This document shows, piece by piece, positions 1 through 7,827 of a DNA stretch of 46,382 nucleotides (positions are counted from its first letter, which is position 1; each line of letters begins with the position of its first letter). The DNA is taken from contig SVEA01000060.1 in assembly GCA_015057615.1 (NCBI GenBank), positions 1 to 46,382 on the forward strand, read 5' to 3'. The translations under genes were made by a program, and so were the position numbers. A model generated the notes under the pieces. The model was not told where the DNA came from. It did no database searches and saw nothing but the letters and a program-made list of their open reading frames with translations. This DNA comes from Lachnospiraceae bacterium. GTDB taxonomy: Bacteria; Bacillota; Clostridia; Lachnospirales; Lachnospiraceae.

Positions 1-159
1 ATGATATCTGATAAGGAGTATTTGCATTCGTCGGTACTTTGGCTCCGTATTTTGGAGCCTTATGTACCGCTACGTAATGCAACTAAGCGGAAGCGTCTCC
101 GAATCGGATACATTTGTCGAAATCATAACATGGTATACATGTTAGGTGTGAATAGTAAC
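1..159. repeat. Palindromic MITE, family A copy 1 (left end cut by window)
   Basis: This is the right three quarters of a roughly 200-bp palindromic element that recurs complete at 2278-2477 and 14610-14814. It ends with the terminal repeat GTGTGAATAGTAAC. The apical hairpin lies at 21-83 and contains CTTATGTACC, the complement of the GGTACATAAG core. An open frame runs through it, but that frame simply follows the repeat and is not a gene. All three family A copies have the same orientation. Confidence 0.85.
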
Positions 160-195
160 AAAACTAGTATTCTGGCAGAAGAAAGCAATCAAGCA

Positions 196-225
196 TTTAC
201 AGTAATTAAAGAGTTGTGTTAAAAT
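196..225 (+). promoter_or_regulatory. Candidate sigma-A promoter for hprK
   Basis: TTTACA (196-201), an 18-bp spacer and TAAAAT (220-225). A TG one base upstream of the -10 box makes it an extended -10 (TGTTAAAAT). It lies just outside family A copy 1, about 45 bp before the hprK start. Inferred from sequence only. Confidence 0.5.
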
Positions 226-270
226 GAAAATAAAAAGGAAAATTTGCGGGATAGAGAGGAAGAATGCGCA

Positions 271-1200
271 ATGTATACGGTTAGTCTGGTTAGTTTAGTA
301 AAAAAAATGAATTTAGAGAACTGCACTCCGGATATCGATATTAATGCCATCAAGATTTCGCAGCCCGATGTGAACCGGCCTGCCCTGCAGCTGGCAGGAT
401 TCTTTGATCATTTTGATTCCGAACGTGTTCAGGTCATTGGTCGGGTAGAACAGGCCTATATGCAGCGGATGGATAAGGAACAGAGAATACAGAATTTAAG
501 CAGACTGCTGGATTATAAGGTTCCATGTATCGTATTCAGCAGGGATATGGAAATCGATGAAGAGTTGATCCGTCTGGCTACGGAAAAGGGTGTGCCGCTA
601 TTTCGAACCTCTAAGACAACATCCTCCTTTATGGCAGAGGTGATTCGCTGGCTGAATGTGGAGCTGGCACCGAGAATCACCATTCATGGCGGTTTGGTCG
701 ATGTATACGGCGAAGGAATTCTGATCATGGGGGAAAGCGGTATCGGTAAGAGTGAAGCCGCGTTAGAGCTGATTAAGCGGGGGCATCGTTTGGTAACGGA
801 TGACGTCGTTGAGATTAAGAAGGTAAGCGATGAGACCTTAATCGGAACCTCTCCGGATATCACACGGCATTTTATAGAGCTGCGCGGGATCGGCATTATC
901 GATGTGAAAACCTTATTCGGTGTAGAAAGCGTTAAGAATACCCAGTCCATTGATCTGGTAATCAAACTGGAAGAGTGGAATAAGGACAAGCAATACGATC
1001 GGATGGGGCTGGAGGAGCAGTATATCGAGTTCCTTGGCAATAAGGTCGTCTGCCATTCCATTCCGATCCGGCCGGGCAGGAATCTTGCTATTATCTGTGA
1101 AGCAGCAGCAGTCAATTACCGCCAGAAGAAGATGGGATATAATGCAGCACAGGAGCTTTATAACCGTGTTACGAACGGCCTGAAGAAAGCCGGCATTTAG
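271..1200 (+). CDS. hprK: HPr kinase/phosphorylase
   Basis: Bifunctional enzyme that phosphorylates HPr-type proteins on Ser46 and removes the phosphate, the sensor step of carbon catabolite control in Firmicutes. The 309-residue product has the usual family length. Visible are His139 just before the nucleotide site, the P-loop GESGIGKS at 154-161, the acidic pair Asp177-Asp178 and the family signature LRGIGIIDV. The ATG at 271 is chosen over an upstream TTG at 244 because GAGAGGAAG sits 8 bases before it and homologues begin with a similar MYTVSL-type N-terminus. It heads a run of same-strand genes that ends with a Crh-like HPr at 5373, a likely substrate. Confidence 0.95.
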   Translation: MYTVSLVSLVKKMNLENCTPDIDINAIKISQPDVNRPALQLAGFFDHFDSERVQVIGRVEQAYMQRMDKEQRIQNLSRLLDYKVPCIVFSRDMEIDEELIRLATEKGVPLFRTSKTTSSFMAEVIRWLNVELAPRITIHGGLVDVYGEGILIMGESGIGKSEAALELIKRGHRLVTDDVVEIKKVSDETLIGTSPDITRHFIELRGIGIIDVKTLFGVESVKNTQSIDLVIKLEEWNKDKQYDRMGLEEQYIEFLGNKVVCHSIPIRPGRNLAIICEAAAVNYRQKKMGYNAAQELYNRVTNGLKKAGI

Positions 1201-1312
1201 TGTTACGAAAGAATAGAAGGTAAAAAGTTATTTATAATAATTAAAATACATTGAAAAAATAAAAGAGGGGTACGAAGGAAAACGAACAGGTACTCTGGAA
1301 AGGTTTGAAGTT

Positions 1313-2263
1313 ATGGAACAAGTATGCTTTGGAATTGATATCGGAGGTACTGCGGTAAAAGCAGGTCTTTTTGATGCAGATGGAAAATTAGTGGACAAAT
1401 GGAGCTTCCCGACAAAGAGAACAGGGGAAGGCAAGGATATCATCGCAGATGTTGCGGAGTTCATTAATAAGAAAATTGCAGAGCTGAAGTTGCAGAAGGA
1501 AAATATAATCGGTATTGGTGTCGGTATACCGGGCCCGGTAAAGGATAACGGAGATGTGCTGGAACTGGCGAATCTGGGCCATGGCTACTTTAACATTGAG
1601 AAAGAGATGGGTAGCCGGACTGGATTGAAGGTCAAGGCGGGCAATGATGCAAATGTTGCTGCATTGGGTGAGCTGTGGCAGGGCGGCGGCAAAGGATACC
1701 GTAACATGGTGTTTGTTACGCTCGGAACCGGTGTCGGCGGTGGAATTATCTTAAACGGCTCTATCCTTGCAGGAAGTAACGGTGCCGGTGGAGAGATCGG
1801 ACATATCTTTGTAAATGAGGAAGAGACTGCGGTCTGCGGTTGCGGCAAACGTGGCTGTCTAGAGCAATACGCTTCCGCGACTGGAATTGTCCGTATGGCG
1901 AAAAATATTGTAAAAGAAAGCGAAGAACCTTCGAAGCTTCGTGAGGGAGATGAAATCAGTGCAAAGACGGTTTTTGATTGTGCGAAAGAGGGAGATGCAC
2001 TGGCAATCGCAGTCGTAGATAAGGCATGCTATTACTTGGGGATCGTATTTGCGCAGGTTGCGCAGGTGATTGATCCGGAAGCCTTTGTTATCGGAGGCGG
2101 TGTCTCTAAGGCAGGAGAGATCCTTACGGAGAATATTAAAAAACATTATAATAAATATGTTATGACTACGTTAAAGAATAAGGAATTTAAGCTTGCTACT
2201 CTGGGAAATGATGCCGGCATCTACGGCAGTGCAAAGATGATTCTGTCAACCATTGGTCGCTAG
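1313..2263 (+). CDS. ROK-family glucokinase
   Basis: Probably phosphorylates glucose with ATP in the cytoplasm. The 316-residue protein shows the ATP-binding motif DIGGT (9-13), the Asn-Asp pair at 111-112 with the catalytic Asp, EIGH (161-164) and the ROK zinc motif CGCGKRGC (175-182). These are enzyme rather than repressor features, since there is no N-terminal helix-turn-helix. A GGAAAGG ribosome site precedes the ATG by about 9 bases. It lies 112 bp after hprK, which suits a glycolytic and catabolite-control role. Substrate preference among hexoses cannot be read from the sequence. Confidence 0.9.
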   Translation: MEQVCFGIDIGGTAVKAGLFDADGKLVDKWSFPTKRTGEGKDIIADVAEFINKKIAELKLQKENIIGIGVGIPGPVKDNGDVLELANLGHGYFNIEKEMGSRTGLKVKAGNDANVAALGELWQGGGKGYRNMVFVTLGTGVGGGIILNGSILAGSNGAGGEIGHIFVNEEETAVCGCGKRGCLEQYASATGIVRMAKNIVKESEEPSKLREGDEISAKTVFDCAKEGDALAIAVVDKACYYLGIVFAQVAQVIDPEAFVIGGGVSKAGEILTENIKKHYNKYVMTTLKNKEFKLATLGNDAGIYGSAKMILSTIGR

Positions 2264-2269
2264 AAGGGA

Positions 2270-2485
2270 ATGGTATGGTTACTGTTCACACCCCTAACAA
2301 AGTCTATAGTATGATTTCGACAAATGATATCTGATAAGGAGTATTTGCATTCGTCGGTACTTTGGCTACGTATTTTGGAGCCTTATGTACCGCTACGTAA
2401 TGCAACGAAGCGAAAGCGTCTCCGATTCAGATACATTTGACGAAATCATAACATGATACATTGGGGTGAACAGTAACATGGTATG
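2270..2485. mobile_element. MITE family A copy 2 with 8-bp target duplication
   Basis: The element is 2278-2477 (200 bp). Its ends are GTTACTGTTCAC and the inverted GTGAACAGTAAC. The 8-bp direct repeat ATGGTATG flanks it exactly (2270-2277 and 2478-2485), which is a target-site duplication. Almost the whole element folds back on itself. The apical hairpin is at 2344-2406. It has no coding capacity, so it would need a transposase from elsewhere. It lies between the ROK kinase gene and murB and fills most of a 339-bp gap. Confidence 0.9.
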
Positions 2486-2602
2486 TAGCGTGCCAAACAA
2501 CCGGATGCTTATGGGATACATAGGACATAGGAAATGGTATCATGAAATCAGGAAGCTTGGAATAAGTTGAAGTAAAGTTATTGTGTTCCATAGGAGGTCA
2601 TT

Positions 2603-3529
2603 TTGGAGGATTTATTTTATCAGAAATTATTGCACATATTACCGGAGAATCACATCAAATTGAAGGAAAAGATGGAAAACCATACGACGCTTCATATCGG
2701 AGGATCCGCAGATTATTTTGTGACTCCTGCCGGGACCAAAGAAATCAAAGAAATTATTGCGCTGTGCCATAAGGAAGACATGCCCTTCTATGTGATGGGC
2801 AACGGAAGTAATCTTCTGGTATCCGATGAAGGGTACCGTGGTCTGATTATCAAGCTTGGCGAGGAATATTCCTCGATCTGGGTGAAGGAGGATGGTACGG
2901 TAACGGCACAGGCAGGAGTTCTGCTATCGAAGCTGGCGAATAGCATTGCAAAGCAGAGTCTGACGGGCTTTGAATTCGCTTCCGGTATCCCAGGCACTCT
3001 GGGAGGGGCGGTTACGATGAATGCCGGAGCCTACGGCGGGGAGATGAAGCAATGCCTGACGGCGGCTAAGGTACTTGATCTGGAAGGGAACATCTTTACC
3101 CTTACCGGCGATGAGCTGGAGCTGGGGTATCGTACCAGTATCCTGCAGAAGAAAGGGTATATTCTCCTGGAAGCCGAAATGAAGCTTACCCCTGGAAAGC
3201 AGCAGGGGATCTTTGACCGGATGCAGGAGCTAAACCGGCAGCGCAGGGAGAAGCAGCCTCTGGAGCAGTATAGCGCCGGAAGTACATTTAAACGGCCGGA
3301 GGGATACTATGCGGGGAAGCTGATATCCGATGCGGGGCTACGCGGCTACCAGGTCGGCGGAGCCGCAGTATCGACGAAGCACTGTGGTTTTCTGATCAAC
3401 AAGGAGAATGCATCGGCGAAGGATTTTGTAACCTTAATACACGAGGTGGTCCGTATTGTAAAGGAAAAGTTTGGCGTTACATTGGAACCGGAGGTTCGTT
3501 TTTTAGGCAATTTTAAAAGAGAGGCTTGA
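2603..3529 (+). CDS. murB: UDP-N-acetylenolpyruvoylglucosamine reductase MurB
   Basis: FAD enzyme that reduces enolpyruvyl-UDP-GlcNAc to UDP-MurNAc, the second committed step of peptidoglycan precursor synthesis, in the cytosol. The 308-residue product shows FAD-binding motifs GNGSNLLV (67-74) and SGIPGTLGGAV (127-137), Arg177 in YRTSI, the proton-donor Ser227 in SAGSTF and the catalytic Glu297 in EPEVRF. The start is TTG, supported by AGGAGGT (2592-2598) four bases upstream and by the match of the N-terminus to family proteins. It is 7 bp from rapZ, so the two are co-transcribed. Confidence 0.95.
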   Translation: MEDLFYQKLLHILPENHIKLKEKMENHTTLHIGGSADYFVTPAGTKEIKEIIALCHKEDMPFYVMGNGSNLLVSDEGYRGLIIKLGEEYSSIWVKEDGTVTAQAGVLLSKLANSIAKQSLTGFEFASGIPGTLGGAVTMNAGAYGGEMKQCLTAAKVLDLEGNIFTLTGDELELGYRTSILQKKGYILLEAEMKLTPGKQQGIFDRMQELNRQRREKQPLEQYSAGSTFKRPEGYYAGKLISDAGLRGYQVGGAAVSTKHCGFLINKENASAKDFVTLIHEVVRIVKEKFGVTLEPEVRFLGNFKREA

Positions 3530-3536
3530 GATAGTA

Positions 3537-4391
3537 ATGAGATTTGTAATTGTCACAGGAATGTCTGGGGCAGGCAAGAGTTCCGTTCTTAAGATGCTGG
3601 AGGATGCAGGCTATTTTTGTGTGGATAACCTGCCGATCGAGCTGATAAGTAATTTTGTAAAAATTATTTTTAACGGAAAGCAGCAGGATGTAGCCTTAGG
3701 GTTGGATGTCCGAAGCGGCCAGGCTTTAAAGGAGCTCGACGAAGTTCTTTATGCAATGAACCAAGCAAAATTTCCATATGAAATTCTTTACCTTGATTGT
3801 GCTCCTAAGGTTTTAATCAAGCGCTTCAAGGAAACCAGAAGGATTCATCCTCTGTCCGGAACCGGAAGAGTGGACAAGGGAATCGAATTAGAGCGCGAGG
3901 AGCTGGAGTTTTTAAGAAGAAAGGCGGATGTGATCATTGATACCAGTCATCTGCTGATCCGCGAGCTGAAAAGTCAGATTTATAAGATTTATGTGGACGA
4001 TGAAAAATTCAGCAATTTCTTTATTACCATTCTGTCCTTTGGGTTCAAATACGGAATTCCGGTGGATTCGGACCTGGTTTTTGATGTCCGTTTTCTTCCG
4101 AATCCTTATTATGAACCCGAATTAAAGAAAAAGACAGGAAATGACGAAGCGGTTAATAATTATGTAATGGCTTGCGACGCTGCAGTACAATTTTTAGACA
4201 AATTAGAGGATATGCTTTCGTTTTTAGTACCATATTATATATCAGAGGGAAAAAACCAATTAGTGATAAGCATCGGATGTACTGGCGGAAAACACCGTTC
4301 GGTTACCCTGGTAAATGAGCTGGCAAAAAGAATGAAGCATTCGGAATATGGATTTAAAACAGAGCATAGGGATATAGAAAAGGATGATTGA
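3537..4391 (+). CDS. rapZ: RNase adapter / nucleotide-binding protein RapZ (YvcJ)
   Basis: P-loop protein of the RapZ/YvcJ family. In Escherichia coli the family controls GlcN6P synthase mRNA processing; in Bacillus subtilis YvcJ hydrolyses nucleotides. The Walker A motif GMSGAGKS is at residues 8-15 and the C-terminal domain signature GCTGGKHRSV is present. Length is 284 residues, typical. The stop lies 8 bp before whiA. In Bacillus the gene yvcK (glmR) separates rapZ and whiA, and here it is absent. Confidence 0.93.
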   Translation: MRFVIVTGMSGAGKSSVLKMLEDAGYFCVDNLPIELISNFVKIIFNGKQQDVALGLDVRSGQALKELDEVLYAMNQAKFPYEILYLDCAPKVLIKRFKETRRIHPLSGTGRVDKGIELEREELEFLRRKADVIIDTSHLLIRELKSQIYKIYVDDEKFSNFFITILSFGFKYGIPVDSDLVFDVRFLPNPYYEPELKKKTGNDEAVNNYVMACDAAVQFLDKLEDMLSFLVPYYISEGKNQLVISIGCTGGKHRSVTLVNELAKRMKHSEYGFKTEHRDIEKDD

Positions 4392-4399
4392 GGTTAGAA

Positions 4400-5398
4400 A
4401 TGTCATTTTCACAAGAGGTAAAGGATGAACTATCAAGGCAATTCAGTACTGCCAGGCACTGTAGGCTGGCGGAGCTGGCGGCAATGCTGTCCTACGGCGG
4501 GCAGATTAAAAGGACAGGCTCTCACAATTACCTTAGGTTCCAGACGGAAAGTATAGCAGTTGCAAGAAAATACTTTACATTAATCAAGAAAACATTTAAT
4601 ATAAATATGGACTTGTCCATAAGGGCGACTTCCCATGCCGGTGGGAACCATATATATACCCTTATGATTCGGGATACGGAAAGTATCAAACGGGTTCTGC
4701 AAGCAGCAAAGCTTTCGGTATGCAAGCCGGAGGATAAAAAAAGCAACAAATTGATGGAGCTTGTCAAACCCGACCAGCTGGTCGTGCAGAATGCCTGCTG
4801 TAAGAGAGCATTTATCCGGGGAGCATTTCTGGTGTCCGGTTCTATGAGCAATCCGAAAAAGGCATACCATTTGGAAATCGTCATTCCTGATCAGAGCAAA
4901 GCAGAGCAGCTACAGAAAATCATACAGACCTTTTCGATCGATGCAAAGATCGTAACGCGCAAGAAGAGCTTTGTGGTGTATATTAAAGAAGGTTCTCAAA
5001 TCGTTGACCTCTTAAATGTTATGGAGGCGCATGTGGCATTAATGGATTTGGAGAATGTTAGAATTCTGAAAGAAGTGCGAAACCAGGTTAACCGGCAGGT
5101 GAATTGTGAGGCTGCCAATATTAGTAAAACCGTCGCCGCATCCGCCAAGCAGATTGAGGATATTGTCTATATCCGGGATACGATTGGTTTTAGTGAGCTT
5201 GCGGAAGGATTGGAAGAAATCGCAAGATTGCGGATTCAGCACCCGGAGGCATCCTTAAAAGAATTAGGGACGATGCTTACACCCTCAATAGGGAAATCCG
5301 GAGTTAACCATAGATTACGTAAACTAAGTATGATCGCAGACCATATACGGGAGCATAAGGAGGAAAATAGTCATGATAACAAAACAAATAGTAATTAA
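4400..5398 (+). CDS. whiA: Sporulation/cell-division regulator WhiA
   Basis: DNA-binding protein with an N-terminal LAGLIDADG-like fold lacking endonuclease activity and a C-terminal helix-turn-helix. The C-terminal stretch around LKELGTMLTPSIGKSGVNHR matches the WhiA family helix-turn-helix region. Length is 332 residues, typical. The ATG at 4400 follows GAGG by 6 bases; an in-frame TTG at 4388 overlaps the rapZ stop and is less likely. The last 26 bases overlap the next gene, indicating translational coupling. Confidence 0.93.
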   Translation: MSFSQEVKDELSRQFSTARHCRLAELAAMLSYGGQIKRTGSHNYLRFQTESIAVARKYFTLIKKTFNINMDLSIRATSHAGGNHIYTLMIRDTESIKRVLQAAKLSVCKPEDKKSNKLMELVKPDQLVVQNACCKRAFIRGAFLVSGSMSNPKKAYHLEIVIPDQSKAEQLQKIIQTFSIDAKIVTRKKSFVVYIKEGSQIVDLLNVMEAHVALMDLENVRILKEVRNQVNRQVNCEAANISKTVAASAKQIEDIVYIRDTIGFSELAEGLEEIARLRIQHPEASLKELGTMLTPSIGKSGVNHRLRKLSMIADHIREHKEENSHDNKTNSN

Positions 5399-5627
5399 CA
5401 TTCCCAATGGCCTTGAAGCCAGACCGGTTGCTTTGTTGGTTCAGGTAGCAAGCCAGTATGAATGCAGCATTTATGTCGTAAGTGAGGAGAAGCGTATTAA
5501 TGCAAAGAGCATCATGGGTATGATGAGTATGGGAATTTCAACCGGGGAGACCGTTACGGTAGAAGCGAGTGGCCCGGATGAAGAGCAGGCAATGGAGAAC
5601 ATTGAAAAATATTTAAGCAGTAAATAA
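5373..5627 (+). CDS. Crh-like HPr protein (Ser46 kept, His15 replaced by Glu)
   Basis: This 84-residue protein has the HPr fold signature. The active-site loop reads GLEARP instead of GLHARP, so position 15 is Glu (codon 5415-5417) and the protein cannot accept phosphate from enzyme I for sugar uptake. The regulatory site is intact: Ser46 (codon 5508-5510) in AKSIMGMM, the HPr-kinase target. Bacillus Crh has Gln15 and also follows whiA, so by position and chemistry this is a Crh equivalent. AAGGAGG lies 9 bases before the ATG. It is likely a signalling partner of the HprK encoded at 271 and of a CcpA-type regulator (inference). Confidence 0.92.
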   Translation: MITKQIVINIPNGLEARPVALLVQVASQYECSIYVVSEEKRINAKSIMGMMSMGISTGETVTVEASGPDEEQAMENIEKYLSSK

Positions 5628-5635
5628 GCAAGGAG

Positions 5636-5665
5636 AGGACTCGGAGCAATCTGAGTCCTTTTTTT
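5636..5665 (+). terminator. Rho-independent terminator of the hprK-HPr cluster
   Basis: Stem AGGACTC (5636-5642) pairs with GAGTCCT (5653-5659), followed by a run of T to 5665. It sits 9 bp after the HPr-like stop codon. Confidence 0.9.
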
Positions 5666-5679
5666 GTGCGGCGAAATAA

Positions 5680-5714
5680 TTGATTTGAATGTCATAAGTC
5701 ATATCAAAACAATG
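5680..5714. repeat. 34-bp dispersed repeat, copy 1
   Basis: The segment TTGATTTGAATGTCATAAG followed by a TCATATC half and AAAACAATG recurs at 44351-44384 with few changes. Its outer parts are weakly inverted (TTTGA / TCAAA). The GATTTGA start resembles the end of family B, so it may be a collapsed family B remnant. Confidence 0.6.
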
Positions 5715-5864
5715 CACATGAATATATATGAAAACCTATTCATAGCAATACCTAAAATGGTTTATGGCACTCCTATCATAATTTGATCATAGTAAAAAAA
5801 GTCCATAATGTGGTAAAAAATCTACGTTCAAAATGGTATGCTTTATTATTTATAATACAAGTAT

Positions 5865-6175
5865 CAATATGATATGAGAGTCAAAAGCCGATTTATAAAC
5901 CAACTTCGTTAATTTGAGCAATTTATGTATTGGCAAGTAATATGAATCAAAATTCATTCGCAACACGCAGTTCCACAAAGCATTGCAAAAACGCAATACT
6001 TGGGTTGAAGTACGTAATGGTACATAAGATCATAAAACACATGATCTAAGTACCAATGACTTCAAACAGTTGCGTAGAGTAAAATATTGTTTCCTATTAC
6101 TTAAGCTTTACCTTGATTTGTGCAAAATGACGAAGACTATTTGCCAAGAAGGCTTTTGACACTCATATCCAATAT
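5865..6175. mobile_element. MITE family B copy 1 with 6-bp target duplication
   Basis: The element is 5871-6169 (299 bp). The left end GATATGAGAGTCAAAAGCC and the inverted right end (6151-6169) match at 18 of 19 positions. The 6-bp direct repeat CAATAT flanks it exactly (5865-5870, 6170-6175). The interior is a nested palindrome with a small hairpin TTGC/GCAA near 5983-5998 and the apical GGTACATAAG hairpin at 6004-6067. It ends 17 bp before the solute-binding protein start, so it occupies that gene's leader or promoter zone. A right-end TTGACA (6156-6161) points outward, but no convincing -10 box follows. Confidence 0.9.
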
Positions 6176-6192
6176 GTATTGGAGGGAAGGAT

Positions 6193-7560
6193 ATGAAAAA
6201 ATATTTAAGAAGAGCATTTGCTCTGATTCTGAGTCTTGTGTTTATTCTGTCACTTACCGCATGTGGGGATAAAAAGAAAGATGCGAGTACAGGTAAGGAA
6301 GGCACAGAGACCGAGGAGAACGGGAATACAGGCAGTGAAGCAAAAAAGGAGGATCCGAAAAAAGAGGATCAAAAACAGGAAGAGGTTACCTTGACCCTGT
6401 GGAGTATCGCAACGGAGAGCGATTCCTTCAACCATGCTTATACGCAGGCAATTGCAGATTACGAAGAGGCACATTCCGGAGTAAAAATCGTACATGAGAC
6501 TTTTGAGAACGAGTCCTATAAGACAAAGATCAAATCAGCAGTAGCTGCAAATGAGCTTCCGGACTTATTCTATACCTGGGGCGGTGGATTCTCCAAATCC
6601 TTTGTAGAATCCGGCAAGGTACTACCGATCGATCAATATTACACAGGCGAATTTGCAGAGCAGCTATCAAAAGCAGCACTCGGCAATGCAACCTATGACG
6701 GAGTGCTGTATGGATCGACCTATACCACACCGGTATCCGCTTTATTCTACAATAAAGTGATGTTTGATCAGTACGGTCTTACCGCTCCGACCACCTGGGA
6801 CGAAATGGTGCATGTCTGCAAGACATTTCTTGACAATGGCATTACACCGTTTGGTGTCAGTGTAAAGGATACCTGGGTTCTGGCAATGATGCATGATGCC
6901 CTTACCTTAAAATCTGCAGGACCGGAGAAAACAGCAAAAGCAATCACAAAACAGGGCGTAAGCTATAACGATTCAGATTTCTTAGCATCTGCTTCCAAAA
7001 TAAAGGAACTTGTTGATATGGGAGCTTTCTTAGAGGGAGCAACTGGATTATCCAACGATGAGGCATGCGCTAATTTCTATAACGGAACAGTTCCGATGTA
7101 TGTAACCGGAAGCTGGATGGGAGGATCCATCCTGACAGATGCAGAGAAACCGGAAGATTTTGATGTGGCCCCGATCCCGGTGATTAATAGTAGCAATGCG
7201 AAAATTACGGACTTCATGGGCGGCGCGGCAGATACCATTATGGTAAGCGAATCAACCAAGAATCCGGACATTGCAGGAAATGCAGTATTTGAACTAACAA
7301 GAAGCATATCAAAGTATGCATACTTAGACGGTGCCGGAATTGCTGCATGGCAGGTTGACTATGATGACAGCTCCGTTAACCCGATCACCAAGAAGGTAGC
7401 GGAATATGCAACCAATGCAACCTCCTTCACCCTATGGTTTGATACCCTGATGGAGGCAAATGATGCCGGCGAATATCTTGCCTTATTGCAGGAGCTGTAT
7501 ATCGGAAATCTGTCCCCGCAGGAATTTGTAGAGGCGATGGCAGAGCAACTTGGGAAGTAA
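6193..7560 (+). CDS. Sugar ABC transporter substrate-binding lipoprotein (family 1)
   Basis: Captures a sugar or oligosaccharide outside the cell and delivers it to the permeases encoded at 8249 and 9133. The 455-residue product has a lipoprotein signal peptide with lipobox LTAC and lipidated Cys24, then a Lys/Glu-rich linker to about residue 65, then a family 1 solute-binding domain starting near VTLTLWS. GGAGGG lies 6 bases before the ATG. The companion kinase/regulator pair at 10075-12613 suggests induction by the transported sugar. The ATPase is not encoded here, as is common for CUT1 systems sharing an MsmK-type ATPase. Substrate is not predictable. Confidence 0.92.
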   Translation: MKKYLRRAFALILSLVFILSLTACGDKKKDASTGKEGTETEENGNTGSEAKKEDPKKEDQKQEEVTLTLWSIATESDSFNHAYTQAIADYEEAHSGVKIVHETFENESYKTKIKSAVAANELPDLFYTWGGGFSKSFVESGKVLPIDQYYTGEFAEQLSKAALGNATYDGVLYGSTYTTPVSALFYNKVMFDQYGLTAPTTWDEMVHVCKTFLDNGITPFGVSVKDTWVLAMMHDALTLKSAGPEKTAKAITKQGVSYNDSDFLASASKIKELVDMGAFLEGATGLSNDEACANFYNGTVPMYVTGSWMGGSILTDAEKPEDFDVAPIPVINSSNAKITDFMGGAADTIMVSESTKNPDIAGNAVFELTRSISKYAYLDGAGIAAWQVDYDDSSVNPITKKVAEYATNATSFTLWFDTLMEANDAGEYLALLQELYIGNLSPQEFVEAMAEQLGK

Positions 7561-7680
7561 CTTATTAATATGAGGGAAACTTCGCCGTTAGAAAATATAA
7601 ACTACTGCCGTATGAAATCCACAGTTTGACTATACCATGGATATTATATTTTTATCCTGGCTCAGACTTACTCGTTAATA

Positions 7681-7799
7681 TATCCTAAGGAATTTACCTT
7701 TCTGGCATGACAGAGACAAAAAATATGAACTTCTCACTTCGTTCATTAAACATCATGCTTTTTTGCCTCTATACCAAAAGTAAAATTCCTTAGGATGTA
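7681..7799. repeat. Large nested hairpin in importer spacer
   Basis: Outer arms begin TATCCTAAGGAATTTAC at 7681-7697 and pair with 7780-7799. Inside, GCATGA/TCATGC and ATGAAC/GTTCAT form further stems. It is the first of several hairpins in the 688-bp gap between the binding-protein gene and the permease genes, which holds no credible gene. Confidence 0.75.
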
Positions 7800-7827
7800 T
7801 AAAACTCGTAAAAATTCGCCCTGATAA

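Noticed and set aside
1-222. Open frame of 73 codons at the left edge
   Set aside because: It follows the family A palindromic repeat, which recurs at two other places without keeping the frame; the end overlaps the hprK promoter.
5729-5742. Possible catabolite-responsive (cre) site TGAAAACCTATTCA
   Set aside because: The central CG is not kept and it lies over 450 bp and one MITE away from the next gene; tempting because of the nearby hprK and Crh-like genes, but unsupported.
6004-6067. Integron attC-like site
   Set aside because: The hairpins open with GTTG and close with CAAAC, the reverse of the RYYYAAC...GTTRRRY layout of attC sites, and there is no integrase or cassette array.
6156-6161. 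Promoter for the solute-binding protein from the MITE B1 end
   Set aside because: TTGACA is present, but no -10-like hexamer lies 15-19 bp downstream; the ribosome binding site occupies that place.
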